Source: an uncultured Bacteroidales bacterium | GTDB taxonomy: Bacteria > Bacteroidota > Bacteroidia > Bacteroidales > UBA932 | Length of the DNA stretch: 10,594 nt | Direction: 5' to 3' | NCBI GenBank assembly: GCA_946184255.1 | Contig: CAMHFA010000019.1 | Location: 1 to 10,594, forward strand | Program-made: the position numbers and the translations under genes | Notes under the pieces: model-generated | The model's input: only the letters and a program-made list of their open reading frames with translations | Told to the model about the DNA's origin: nothing | Databases searched by the model: none | Part shown: positions 1 through 6,331 of the stretch, piece after piece | Layout of the letters: each line of letters begins with the position of its first letter | Numbering within the stretch: position 1 is the first letter of the stretch

Positions 1-427
1 CGTATTCTTTCTTTGCTGTCTCATAGGTGATTGCGGCCTTCGCAAGCCTGTCTCCACCACCTATCTCGCGAGTTGAGATAGTGGCTATTCCAGATCCCTT
101 CCCGACTGCGGATCCTTCACTGAGCCCTCGGAGGGATACGATTCCTTCGCTCTTTGCCACGATGGTCATCTCGTCTCCATTGGAGGACACTATCTGACCG
201 CTGGTGTGGATTATCTCGTTGAACTCTCCGGTTGAAACCGTGTCAACAGCGATCCCGAGTGCTTCCTGGCGTTCTGGACTTATCTCTATACACCCATCGT
301 GCTCGTGAGCGGCTTCTTCTTCATGCTCATGTTCATGCTCATGCGATTCCTTTCCATGGTTGCCTGCGCAACCACCGATTATCAGGATGGCATAGGATGC
401 CATTAAGATGCTTATGATTCTTTTCAT
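1..427 (-). CDS. Periplasmic adaptor (membrane fusion protein) of a heavy-metal RND efflux pump, lipoprotein, 3' end off window
   Basis: The reverse strand is open from the ATG at 427 to the left edge, giving 142 residues of an unfinished protein. The N-terminus is a lipoprotein signal: MKRI, a hydrophobic stretch, then a lipobox ending IGGC with the lipidated Cys at residue 20. Residues 24-46 are a His/Glu-rich linker with alternating H-E pairs ending in HDGC, as seen in metal-binding CusB/CzcB-type adaptors. After it come an adaptor beta-strand region (VDTVSTGEF, then IIHTSGQI) and a lipoyl-like segment (IVAKSEGIVSL, then LSEGSAVGKG) that leads into the coiled hairpin (AKAAITYETAKKEY). The family bridges an inner-membrane RND pump to an outer-membrane TolC-type channel. 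The pump genes would lie beyond the left edge. The metal (Cu, Ag, Zn, Co or Ni) cannot be told. It follows the His-rich protein gene on the same strand, 82 bases downstream, with unusual dyads in between. Confidence 0.88.
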   Translation of the reverse strand, partial: MKRIISILMASYAILIIGGCAGNHGKESHEHEHEHEEEAAHEHDGCIEISPERQEALGIAVDTVSTGEFNEIIHTSGQIVSSNGDEMTIVAKSEGIVSLRGLSEGSAVGKGSGIATISTREIGGGDRLAKAAITYETAKKEY

Positions 428-441
428 TGGATAAAACTCTG

Positions 442-452
442 TTGATTATCAA
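442..452. repeat. Perfect short palindrome TTGAT-T-ATCAA upstream of the adaptor gene
   Basis: The sequence TTGATTATCAA is a perfect dyad with 5-base arms and one central base. It lies 14 bases upstream of the adaptor ATG at 427 and touches the interleaved repeats at 454-489. Such a position would suit an operator or an RNA structure near the ribosome site. An 11-base palindrome in an AT-rich gap can also arise by chance. Confidence 0.4.
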
Positions 453-453
453 A

Positions 454-489
454 GACGTACAATCACTTCCTGCGTACGTCACAGGAAGT
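454..489 (-). promoter_or_regulatory. Two interleaved perfect inverted repeats; possible mRNA pseudoknot or double operator
   Basis: Arm A is GACGTAC at 454-460 with its complement GTACGTC at 474-480. Arm B is ACTTCCTG at 465-472 with its complement CAGGAAGT at 482-489. The arms alternate A, B, A, B. In the leftward mRNA the order is an 8-bp stem 1 and a 7-bp stem 2, with loops of 1, 1 and 4 bases. This is the layout of an H-type pseudoknot, though 4 bases spanning an 8-bp stem is tight. Otherwise the two hairpins exclude each other, as in an attenuator. As DNA, the two dyad centres (467 and 477) are 10 bp apart, about one helical turn, which would suit two repressor dimers on one face. The element lies in the gap between the His-rich gene and the efflux adaptor gene. 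The repeats are seen directly; any function is inferred. Confidence 0.55.
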
Positions 490-509
490 CATTTAATTGC
501 CTTTGAAAA

Positions 510-890
510 TCAGCAGTTGATCCTCCAGGTGAGAATAGGTGGCGTGGATGCCGCCAAATCCTTGAAGAATGCAGGGCGGAGGACTGAGTTCCCGGAAAGA
601 CATGCAGAGGGGACCAGGAGGATGGATGACACAATCACTGGTTCCTGGGGAAAATCCAACCTCAGATTGTCTGACGGACAGTATTTTTCATGAGAGACGC
701 AATGGCTTTCGTCCTCTTCATGGTTTGCATCTGAATGCATGGTGTGCTCATCGTCACAGCAACCGTCCATTACGCAGACCTCCTTGACAAGGCAGATCAT
801 GGCCTGATGATGGTGATGCGGAACGAATGTAGTAAACAACACGATCAGCATCGCCAGAAGGGTAGGGACTATTTCGATCTTTCTGAGCAT
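510..890 (-). CDS. Small secreted His/Cys-rich protein, probably metal-related (resembles DUF6769-type proteins)
   Basis: The 126-residue protein starts MLRKIEIVP and has one hydrophobic segment (about residues 8-23) that reads as a signal peptide or membrane anchor. PHHHHQ follows at residues 24-29. Residues 33-71 are rich in Cys, His and acid residues (CLVKEVC, DGCCDDEHTMH, ESHCVSHEKYC), a likely metal-binding patch outside the cytoplasm. The C-terminal third has no motif I know. Small Bacteroidota proteins with the same signal-PHHHH-Cys/His layout are found next to RND metal efflux genes and, from memory, are grouped as DUF6769; I could not check this. The adaptor gene lies downstream on the same strand, so a role in metal binding or sensing in the periplasm is likely but unproven. 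No Shine-Dalgarno sequence precedes the ATG at 890. The resB promoter lies just behind it, facing the other way. Confidence 0.75.
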   Translation of the reverse strand: MLRKIEIVPTLLAMLIVLFTTFVPHHHHQAMICLVKEVCVMDGCCDDEHTMHSDANHEEDESHCVSHEKYCPSDNLRLDFPQEPVIVSSILLVPSACLSGNSVLRPAFFKDLAASTPPILTWRINC

Positions 891-895
891 TCATG

Positions 896-903
896 CAAAT
901 TTA
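896..903 (-). promoter_or_regulatory. Possible -7 promoter element for the His-rich gene
   Basis: Read on the reverse strand, 903-896 is TAAATTTG, an exact match to the Bacteroides -7 consensus TAnnTTTG. No TTTG lies at the proper distance upstream. Transcription would begin almost at the ATG (890), giving a leaderless or nearly leaderless message. It is therefore a weak call, but no other TAnnTTTG match is visible in the 66-base divergent gap. Confidence 0.3.
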
Positions 904-921
904 TAAAAAATTATTTTTACC

Positions 922-929
922 TATATTTG
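922..929 (+). promoter_or_regulatory. -7 promoter element for resB-ccsA
   Basis: TATATTTG matches the Bacteroides -7 consensus TAnnTTTG. The -33 side is only TTTA-like, around 900-903. Transcription would begin near 933-936, about 20-23 bases before the ATG at 956. This supports 956 rather than 893 as the start of resB. Confidence 0.5.
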
Positions 930-955
930 TCAAGTTGTATAAAAGAACCCCAAAC

Positions 956-1849
956 ATGCCTTTGTTCGCCAAACCATGGAAATTGTCTCTCGGATTCATA
1001 TTCGGGGGTATCCTTGTCCTGGCAGGTTTTATCATCCAGGTCGTCCGTGGGCCTGTCAGGTGGGAGTCGATGTCCTCTCCGGTAAACCTGATCCTGCTGG
1101 TTGTTTTTCTGGCTTTCCTTGTCATCGCCTTTGCCTTGAGGCATAAGGTCGGTTTCTTCGGATGGCTTGGCTCGCCTTCTGCAGCCGTACCTTCGATTGC
1201 CTGTACGTTGTTGATGACCATCGTGATGGGTTTGACAGCGCAGATTCCCGAAAGAGGGTGGCTCGGAAACATGATTACTTTCTGGCCTTTTGTCCTGTGC
1301 TATGTCTGGCTGACAACTGTAGTGGGATTGGTGGCGATCAACCATCTGCTTCGTGTTTGTCATTCCTGGAAAGAGATACCGGCTCTTTTGAACCATCTCG
1401 GCCTTTTTGTGACCCTTGTCTGTGCTACCCTTGGAAGTGTTGACAAGCAGACTCTGGAGATGACCCTGAATGAAGGAGGGGTTGAAACTGTCGGAGTCAG
1501 CGAAGATGGGCGGAAAGTGGAAACAGGTCTTTCAGTTCAGTTGAATGACTTTGTGATGGAGACCTATCCCAACGGTATGCCCAAGAGGTTTGCCTCCGAT
1601 GTGGTCGTGAAAGGGAAGTCCGGTCATGAAATCCCCGGTGTGATTGAGGTCAACAAGCCTATGGAGGTTGACGGATGGAAGATGTACCAGTATGACTACG
1701 ACTCTGAAGCCGGAGTGGAGAGCAAGATCAGTGTCCTCCAGCTCGTAAAGGATCCATGGCTACCTTTTGTTTATGCAGGAATCTTCATGATGCTGGCAGG
1801 AGCTTTCCTGATGATGATTGTCGGATTTAAAAAGGAGGAATCGAAATGA
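956..1849 (+). CDS. resB: Cytochrome c biogenesis protein ResB (Ccs1)
   Basis: The 297-residue membrane protein is the ResB/Ccs1 half of the System II cytochrome c synthetase. With CcsA it exports heme and helps join it to CXXCH motifs of c-type cytochromes outside the membrane. Hydrophobic segments lie near residues 11-30, 44-61, 77-94, 108-128 and 143-161. A hydrophilic extracytoplasmic domain (about 162-266) follows, then a last membrane segment (268-291). The domain carries the family-like pattern VNKPMEVDGWKMYQYDYD, and DPWLPFVYAGIFMM opens the last segment. An in-frame ATG at 893 would add 21 residues, but it lies upstream of the promoter-like TATATTTG at 922-929, so I chose 956. The stop overlaps the ccsA start (ATGA). 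In many Bacteroidales these genes follow nrfHA; here they stand alone behind their own promoter. Confidence 0.9.
   Translation: MPLFAKPWKLSLGFIFGGILVLAGFIIQVVRGPVRWESMSSPVNLILLVVFLAFLVIAFALRHKVGFFGWLGSPSAAVPSIACTLLMTIVMGLTAQIPERGWLGNMITFWPFVLCYVWLTTVVGLVAINHLLRVCHSWKEIPALLNHLGLFVTLVCATLGSVDKQTLEMTLNEGGVETVGVSEDGRKVETGLSVQLNDFVMETYPNGMPKRFASDVVVKGKSGHEIPGVIEVNKPMEVDGWKMYQYDYDSEAGVESKISVLQLVKDPWLPFVYAGIFMMLAGAFLMMIVGFKKEESK
1831..1838 (+). promoter_or_regulatory. Strong Shine-Dalgarno sequence for ccsA inside the end of resB
   Basis: AAAGGAGG lies 7 bases before the ccsA ATG at 1846. It is unusual because Bacteroidota rarely rely on Shine-Dalgarno pairing and no other start in this window has a clear one. 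The same bases encode the Lys-Lys-Glu-Glu tail of ResB, so coding constraint may explain the match. Confidence 0.45.
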
Positions 1850-2628
1850 GTTGGGATTCATTCATCTGGTTTGCCGCCGCAGCGGTGATCCTCTGGGCTG
1901 TCGGTTCTGCCCTCGCATGGACCGGAAAGAACAGGAAGCCGGCAATCGCCGCATATTGCCTGGGGCTCCTTGTGTTCTTCACCTTCATCCTCCTTATGTG
2001 GATATCCCTTGAGCGTCCTCCGCTTAGGACGATGGGGGAGACAAGGCTTTGGTACTCCTTCTTCCTGGCAGTAGCCGGAATGATCGTTTACGGCAGGTGG
2101 AAGTACAAATGGATCCTGTCATTCGGTACGATAATGGCCACGGTGTTCATAGTTGTCAACCTCCTGAAACCGGAAATCCATTCGAAGGCTCTTATGCCTG
2201 CCCTGCAGAGTCCATGGTTCGCCCCTCATGTGATAGTGTACATGTTCTCCTACGGAGTACTCGGCGCCGCTACGCTCATGGCCCTGTACATCCTCATATT
2301 CAGAAAAGAGAAGACTACCTCAGAGGACATGGCGACCACTGACAATCTTGTGGCCACCGGCATGGCTTTCCTTACCTTCGGAATGCTGTTCGGAGCCTTA
2401 TGGGCCCAGGAAGCATGGGGGACCTATTGGGGATGGGATCCCAAAGAGACCTGGGCAGCCATCACATGGCTGGCCTATCTCCTTTACATCCATTTCAGGA
2501 TAGCCCGTCCAAAGGACCATCAGACAGCGATGTGGATCCTGCTGTTGGCCTTTGTCTGCCTTCAGATTTGCTGGTGGGGAATTAACTACCTGCCCTCGGC
2601 CCATGCGACCTCGGTGCATGTGTATTAG
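1846..2628 (+). CDS. ccsA: Cytochrome c biogenesis protein CcsA (ResC)
   Basis: The 260-residue polytopic protein is the heme-handling partner of ResB. The tryptophan-rich WWD signature that binds heme on the outer face is clear at residues 191-204 (WGTYWGWDPKETWA). His128 (in FAPHVIVYMFSY) and a His near the C-terminus (SVHVY, His258; His253 is the alternative) sit where the two extracytoplasmic heme ligands lie in the family. About eight hydrophobic helices can be seen, and ERPPLRTMGETRLWYS at 56-71 is typical of the family. The start overlaps the resB stop by 4 bases (ATGA), so translation is probably coupled. The stop codon overlaps that of the convergent dipeptidase gene, leaving no room for a terminator between them. 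The product implies that the cell makes c-type cytochromes, although none is encoded here. Confidence 0.95.
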   Translation: MSWDSFIWFAAAAVILWAVGSALAWTGKNRKPAIAAYCLGLLVFFTFILLMWISLERPPLRTMGETRLWYSFFLAVAGMIVYGRWKYKWILSFGTIMATVFIVVNLLKPEIHSKALMPALQSPWFAPHVIVYMFSYGVLGAATLMALYILIFRKEKTTSEDMATTDNLVATGMAFLTFGMLFGALWAQEAWGTYWGWDPKETWAAITWLAYLLYIHFRIARPKDHQTAMWILLLAFVCLQICWWGINYLPSAHATSVHVY

Positions 2629-4166
2629 AAGCCCATTCCGAACTGCATCCAGTATTTCTCTTCCATAGCCTTCCATGAACGCACTGCTTCATTGTAGATG
2701 AAAGCAGTGTAGGAATTGAGCATGGAAGGGGAAGCCTCGCTCGAAGGGAGCCCTTCGAAAGCCAGGTCTTCAAGTCTCATCACTTCCTTGTTGAAGCCTT
2801 CCTTGGTGGTCTGCCATGAAAGGGTGGCCAGTTTGTTGGCCCTCCTGAAACTCCAGAGGGCGGAGTTCTCTGAATAACTGTTCTGGCCACAAGTCCAGAA
2901 GCCTTCGGGAAGCACCGTGGTGCCGCAGAAAACTGGGATCCTTGGGCTCTGGGCAGGATTGTCGACTGAGAGCCAGCAGATACCTCCTATCGCATCGGGA
3001 AGCCATGAGCGGAGCTGGGTCACATGTGAATAGGCGCACCACGCAACTGCTACGGTTCTCTTGAAATCGATTGTACCTGGAGCGATGGTGTTTAGGGTGT
3101 TCCTCATCGTCGTTGTGAGCCAGGGATTTGCCAAGGGGCTGACAACAGTGTCGGCTTCATGGTCACGTCCAGCCGGCCTCGCGAGCTTCCAGTTCCTGGT
3201 CATGTCAAACTCGGTTCCTTCATAGGTTTCACGGAAGAGGGCTGTGACTTCACGGATGTCCACCTTCTTTTCCGGTTTAACTGAGAAGGGGAGTTCATCG
3301 GCGTCGAAACGAAGCTTTAGGGAAGGTGCAAAATGATTCAGGATGAAATACTCCCTTTCCTTGAAGTTCTTTCCTTTCTCAGGATCGGAATTGAAGGCTT
3401 TCCAGAACAGGAATTTGCCTTTCCCGTCCCAGAGGCCATTTTCCTTCGCTACCTGCTCAAGGTTGTCGGAAGCCATCATGTCCTTGTCCTTGCGGTCAAT
3501 CCTTCCGATCCTCGGGATATTCGCAGAAACGGCCACATGGTCGTCGGGGACCCTCTTTGCCACCCATGCGGCACCGATCTTGTCCTTACCGACACCAACT
3601 ATCTCGAACTGCCAGACTTCTTTCTTGTCGGCTACCGTCAGGCATTCTCCGCTGTCTCCATACCCGTATTGTTCAGCCAGTGATCCCATCAGCTTGATGG
3701 CGTCCCTGGCATTGTCACATCTCTGCAGGGCAATCCTCTCGAGTTCTTCGATGGTGAACCATCCTGCCGGGTTGATGAGGACCCTCGGACCGCTGAAGGT
3801 GGTTTCCCCGATGGCGAGCTGCTTCTCATTCAGGCAGGGATAGGCAGTATTAAGATAGGCATAGGTATGGGAGGCCTCAGGGATTTCACCCATCACCTTC
3901 ACCCTGGTTGTGTCACCATGGAACGAGGTGTGCATAGTACCCCGGAGAACCTGATGCATGCTTCCTGGCTCATGATCTGCGGCAGGTTCCATGTATGCCC
4001 ATGTGCGGTAGCGGCCGTCACAAGTGTGGGAGGTTATGACTGAACCGTCGGTTGAGGCAAGCCTGCCGACCATGATGCTGGTACAACTCTCTCCTTCATA
4101 GTACTCCTGCCCGAAGACAGGGAACGCTAAGGCCAGCAATGAGAGGATAAGTAAGTTCTTTCTCAT
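2625..4166 (-). CDS. Secreted C69-family dipeptidase
   Basis: The 513-residue protein begins with a signal peptide (MRKNLLILSLLALAFPVFGQ, cleavage likely after Gln20). The peptide EYYEGES follows, then Cys28 in CTSIMVGRLASTDGSV. This matches the N-terminal nucleophile and surroundings of peptidase family C69, Ntn hydrolases that cleave off a short propeptide to expose the Cys. AYPCLNEKQLAIGETT (about 108-123) fits the conserved stretch that usually reads N-E-x-G-L-A-I-G-E, and the length suits the family. Members hydrolyse a broad range of dipeptides; this one would act in the periplasm or outside the cell, giving amino acids to a peptide-using anaerobe. It is the last gene of the operon: its ATG directly follows the stop of the PrsW gene (TAAATG, no gap). 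Confidence 0.92.
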   Translation of the reverse strand: MRKNLLILSLLALAFPVFGQEYYEGESCTSIMVGRLASTDGSVITSHTCDGRYRTWAYMEPAADHEPGSMHQVLRGTMHTSFHGDTTRVKVMGEIPEASHTYAYLNTAYPCLNEKQLAIGETTFSGPRVLINPAGWFTIEELERIALQRCDNARDAIKLMGSLAEQYGYGDSGECLTVADKKEVWQFEIVGVGKDKIGAAWVAKRVPDDHVAVSANIPRIGRIDRKDKDMMASDNLEQVAKENGLWDGKGKFLFWKAFNSDPEKGKNFKEREYFILNHFAPSLKLRFDADELPFSVKPEKKVDIREVTALFRETYEGTEFDMTRNWKLARPAGRDHEADTVVSPLANPWLTTTMRNTLNTIAPGTIDFKRTVAVAWCAYSHVTQLRSWLPDAIGGICWLSVDNPAQSPRIPVFCGTTVLPEGFWTCGQNSYSENSALWSFRRANKLATLSWQTTKEGFNKEVMRLEDLAFEGLPSSEASPSMLNSYTAFIYNEAVRSWKAMEEKYWMQFGMGF

Positions 4167-4949
4167 TTATTTGAAATTATCCTGGTCTTCGGGCATGCCC
4201 GACCAGTCGTGGTTGATGTCATAGCCATTGGCGCGGATGCTCGGGCCGGATCCAACGTACTCATTCCTTTCGGCTTCGTCGAGGATCAATCTCCTGGTCT
4301 TCTTGAAGAGCCATAGGCAGAATCCGATCAGGACGAGGGTGATAAGGAATGAAAGGGCTCCGCTCAATTCACTGAAGAAGCACAGGGTGTCATACGCTGC
4401 ATGAAGGAGGACAGGGTAAAGCCACATCTTGATCCTGGCGCTGTCCCGTTCCTTTCTGTTGAAACTGAAACGGGAATAGTGATAACCCATCATCACGGCA
4501 AAGGCGAAATGACCCGGAACGGCAAAGAGCGCCCTTGTGAAGGCTACGTCCACCCAGTTCGCTCCGGCGCTGATCACGTACATTATGTTTTCAAAAGCAG
4601 CGAATCCGAGTCCTATGGTTGTGGCGTAAACTATTCCGTCATAGCGTTCGTCAAACTCCTGGCAGTTGCGGAGGAGCAGCCAAAGCATAAGCAGCTTGGC
4701 AGTCTCTTCCGGTATGGCAGCCCCAAAGAAGGCTATCTTGATCGCTTCCCCCCATGTCGATGGCTCCGTGGTGTAAAACCCCATGTTCAAAAGGGGACCG
4801 GAGATCAGGGTCGAAAGGAGTGCGGACAGCCCTCCGTAAAAGAACCCTTTGAATATCAACCTGGAGGGCTCGGGCTCTGTGTCCTTGTGGTAAACATACC
4901 AGAGCAGGATCAGGGCAGGAGCGACTGCCGCAATGGTGAGCATCAGCAT
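4167..4949 (-). CDS. PrsW-family glutamic-type intramembrane protease
   Basis: The 260-residue membrane protein carries all four PrsW signatures: EETAK at 81-85, FEN at 119-121, a helix with R139 and PGHF at 145-148, and HAAYD at 183-187. These Glu and His residues form the presumed active site of the family, which is related to CPBP/Abi proteases. Bacillus PrsW cuts the anti-sigma factor RsiW; no anti-sigma or sigma gene lies nearby here, so the substrate is unknown. About seven hydrophobic segments are visible, followed by a charged C-terminal tail (about 217-260). A second Met at residue 3 could be the start. The gene lies 1 base after nfnB and directly abuts the dipeptidase, so it is probably co-transcribed and translationally coupled. 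Confidence 0.9.
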   Translation of the reverse strand: MLMLTIAAVAPALILLWYVYHKDTEPEPSRLIFKGFFYGGLSALLSTLISGPLLNMGFYTTEPSTWGEAIKIAFFGAAIPEETAKLLMLWLLLRNCQEFDERYDGIVYATTIGLGFAAFENIMYVISAGANWVDVAFTRALFAVPGHFAFAVMMGYHYSRFSFNRKERDSARIKMWLYPVLLHAAYDTLCFFSELSGALSFLITLVLIGFCLWLFKKTRRLILDEAERNEYVGSGPSIRANGYDINHDWSGMPEDQDNFK

Positions 4950-4950
4950 A

Positions 4951-6330
4951 TTACTTGGTCTTTAAATATTCATCGATGGCTTTGGCCGCCTTCCTTCCGG
5001 CGCCCATAGCGAGGATGACGGTGGCGGCGCCGGTGACGGCATCGCCGCCAGCGAAGATGCCTTCGCGTGTGGTCCTTCCGTCTTCATCGGCTACCAGTCC
5101 GCCTCTCCTGGTCGCTTCAAGACCCTTTGTCTTGTTGATAATCAAAGGATTGGGTGCAGTACCCAAGGCCATGATAACGGTTTCGGTAGGGATTTCGAAT
5201 TCGGAACCGGGAATCGGGACCGGGGAGCGTCGTCCGCTCTCATCAGGTTCTCCAAGTTCCATCTTTATGCATCTCAGTGCCTTTACCCATCCTTTTTCAT
5301 CTCCTATTATCTCAACCGGGTTGGTAAGCATCCTGAAGTCTATTCCTTCTTCCTTTGCGTGGTGGACTTCCTCCTTGCGTGCAGGCAGTTCCACCTCGGT
5401 TCGGCGGTAGATGATAGATGTGTCGGCTCCGAGCCTGAGGGCAGTCCTGGCGGCATCCATGGCGACGTTTCCTCCTCCTACTACACAGCACTTGGCGCCT
5501 GCATGGATAGGAGTCATGTAATCCTCCCTGAAGGCTTTCATGAGGTTGTTGCGGGTCAGGAACTCATTGGCGGAGAAGACTCCATTCAGATTCTCGCCAG
5601 GGATTCCCATGAACTTGGGCAGTCCGGCTCCGGTACCCACGAAAACTGCCTCGAAACCTTCGTCGTCAATCAGGCTGTCGATAGAGACGGTACGGCCTAT
5701 GATGACATCGGTTTCAATCTTTACACCAAGGGCTTTAACCTCCTCGATCTCTTTTTTCAGGACTTTCTCCTTCGGGAGACGGAACTCGGGGATGCCGTAT
5801 TCGAGGACACCGCCAGCCTTGTGGAGAGCTTCGAATATGGTGACGTCATATCCCCATTTTGCAAGGTCGGATGCGCACGCCAGTCCGGCGGGGCCGGACC
5901 CGATCACCGCCACTTTCTTGGATTTCCCCTCTACTGACGGATGTGCCACACCTTCTGAAGTGTGGTCGGCAACGAACCTCTCAAGCTTGCCTATGGCCAC
6001 CGGTTCTCCCTTCACTCCTAGGATGCAACTGCCTTCGCACTGGGTCTCCTGAGGGCATACTCGACCGCAGACTGCAGGAAGTGAGGAATCCTCGGCAATT
6101 ATCGCCGCTGCGCCATGGATGTCGCCTTCCTTGACCTTGGCGATGAACTCGGGAATCTTTATGCTGACCGGGCATGCGGTAACGCAGCGTGGGTTCTTGC
6201 AATGGAGGCAGCGCGATGCTTCTGTCATTGCCTCTTCGAGGTTGTAGCCGTAGCAAACCTCATCGAAATTATGTGCACGTACCTTGGGATCCTGTTCCCT
6301 TACCGGTACTCTGGGAATTCTCTCTGCCAT
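4951..6330 (-). CDS. nfnB: NfnB: large subunit of NADH-dependent ferredoxin:NADP+ oxidoreductase (GltD/SudA-like)
   Basis: The 459-residue flavoprotein belongs to the GltD-like family. The N-terminal domain has eight Cys for two Fe-S clusters: C41, C44, C49, C53 (CLHCKNPRCVTAC) and C88, C92, C98, C102 (CGRVCPQETQCEGSC). An FAD Rossmann motif GSGPAG lies at 144-149 and a pyridine nucleotide motif GGGNVA at 285-290; a second FAD contact, GIFAGGDAVTG, is near the C-terminus. Single-protein annotation often says glutamate synthase small chain or SudA. Pairing with NfnA one base upstream makes the electron-bifurcating Nfn complex the best call: NADPH reduces NAD+ and ferredoxin together, or the reverse. 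The complex is soluble and cytoplasmic and balances redox pools in anaerobes. No glutamate synthase large subunit is in the window. Confidence 0.9.
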   Translation of the reverse strand: MAERIPRVPVREQDPKVRAHNFDEVCYGYNLEEAMTEASRCLHCKNPRCVTACPVSIKIPEFIAKVKEGDIHGAAAIIAEDSSLPAVCGRVCPQETQCEGSCILGVKGEPVAIGKLERFVADHTSEGVAHPSVEGKSKKVAVIGSGPAGLACASDLAKWGYDVTIFEALHKAGGVLEYGIPEFRLPKEKVLKKEIEEVKALGVKIETDVIIGRTVSIDSLIDDEGFEAVFVGTGAGLPKFMGIPGENLNGVFSANEFLTRNNLMKAFREDYMTPIHAGAKCCVVGGGNVAMDAARTALRLGADTSIIYRRTEVELPARKEEVHHAKEEGIDFRMLTNPVEIIGDEKGWVKALRCIKMELGEPDESGRRSPVPIPGSEFEIPTETVIMALGTAPNPLIINKTKGLEATRRGGLVADEDGRTTREGIFAGGDAVTGAATVILAMGAGRKAAKAIDEYLKTK

Positions 6331-6331
6331 A

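Noticed and set aside
318..345. Short tandem repeat of CATG-type hexamers
   Set aside because: It simply encodes the alternating His-Glu linker of the adaptor lipoprotein; it is not a separate repeat element.
442..452. FNR-like site TTGAT...ATCAA
   Set aside because: The FNR consensus has four bases between the half sites; here there is only one. It is kept only as a short palindrome.
450..459. Separate promoter for the efflux adaptor gene (TACGTCTTTG on the reverse strand)
   Set aside because: The gap between TA and TTTG is four bases instead of two, so it does not fit the -7 consensus.
454..480. Rho-independent terminator after the His-rich gene
   Set aside because: The 7-bp stem is only moderately GC-rich and only three T follow it, so it is a poor terminator; the interleaved-dyad reading explains more.
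427..693. Rightward open frame of 88 codons and its neighbours up to 1085
   Set aside because: These lie antisense to the His-rich gene and cross the divergent promoter region; their translations show no domain, signal peptide or plausible composition.
917..1396. Leftward open frames opposite resB
   Set aside because: The products are shadows of the ResB coding frame with no recognisable motif, while ResB has clear family features.
5359..5937. Long rightward open frame of 192 codons opposite nfnB
   Set aside because: It is a mirror of a GC-rich conserved gene. NfnB has all its Fe-S and flavin motifs in the other strand, and this product resembles nothing I know.
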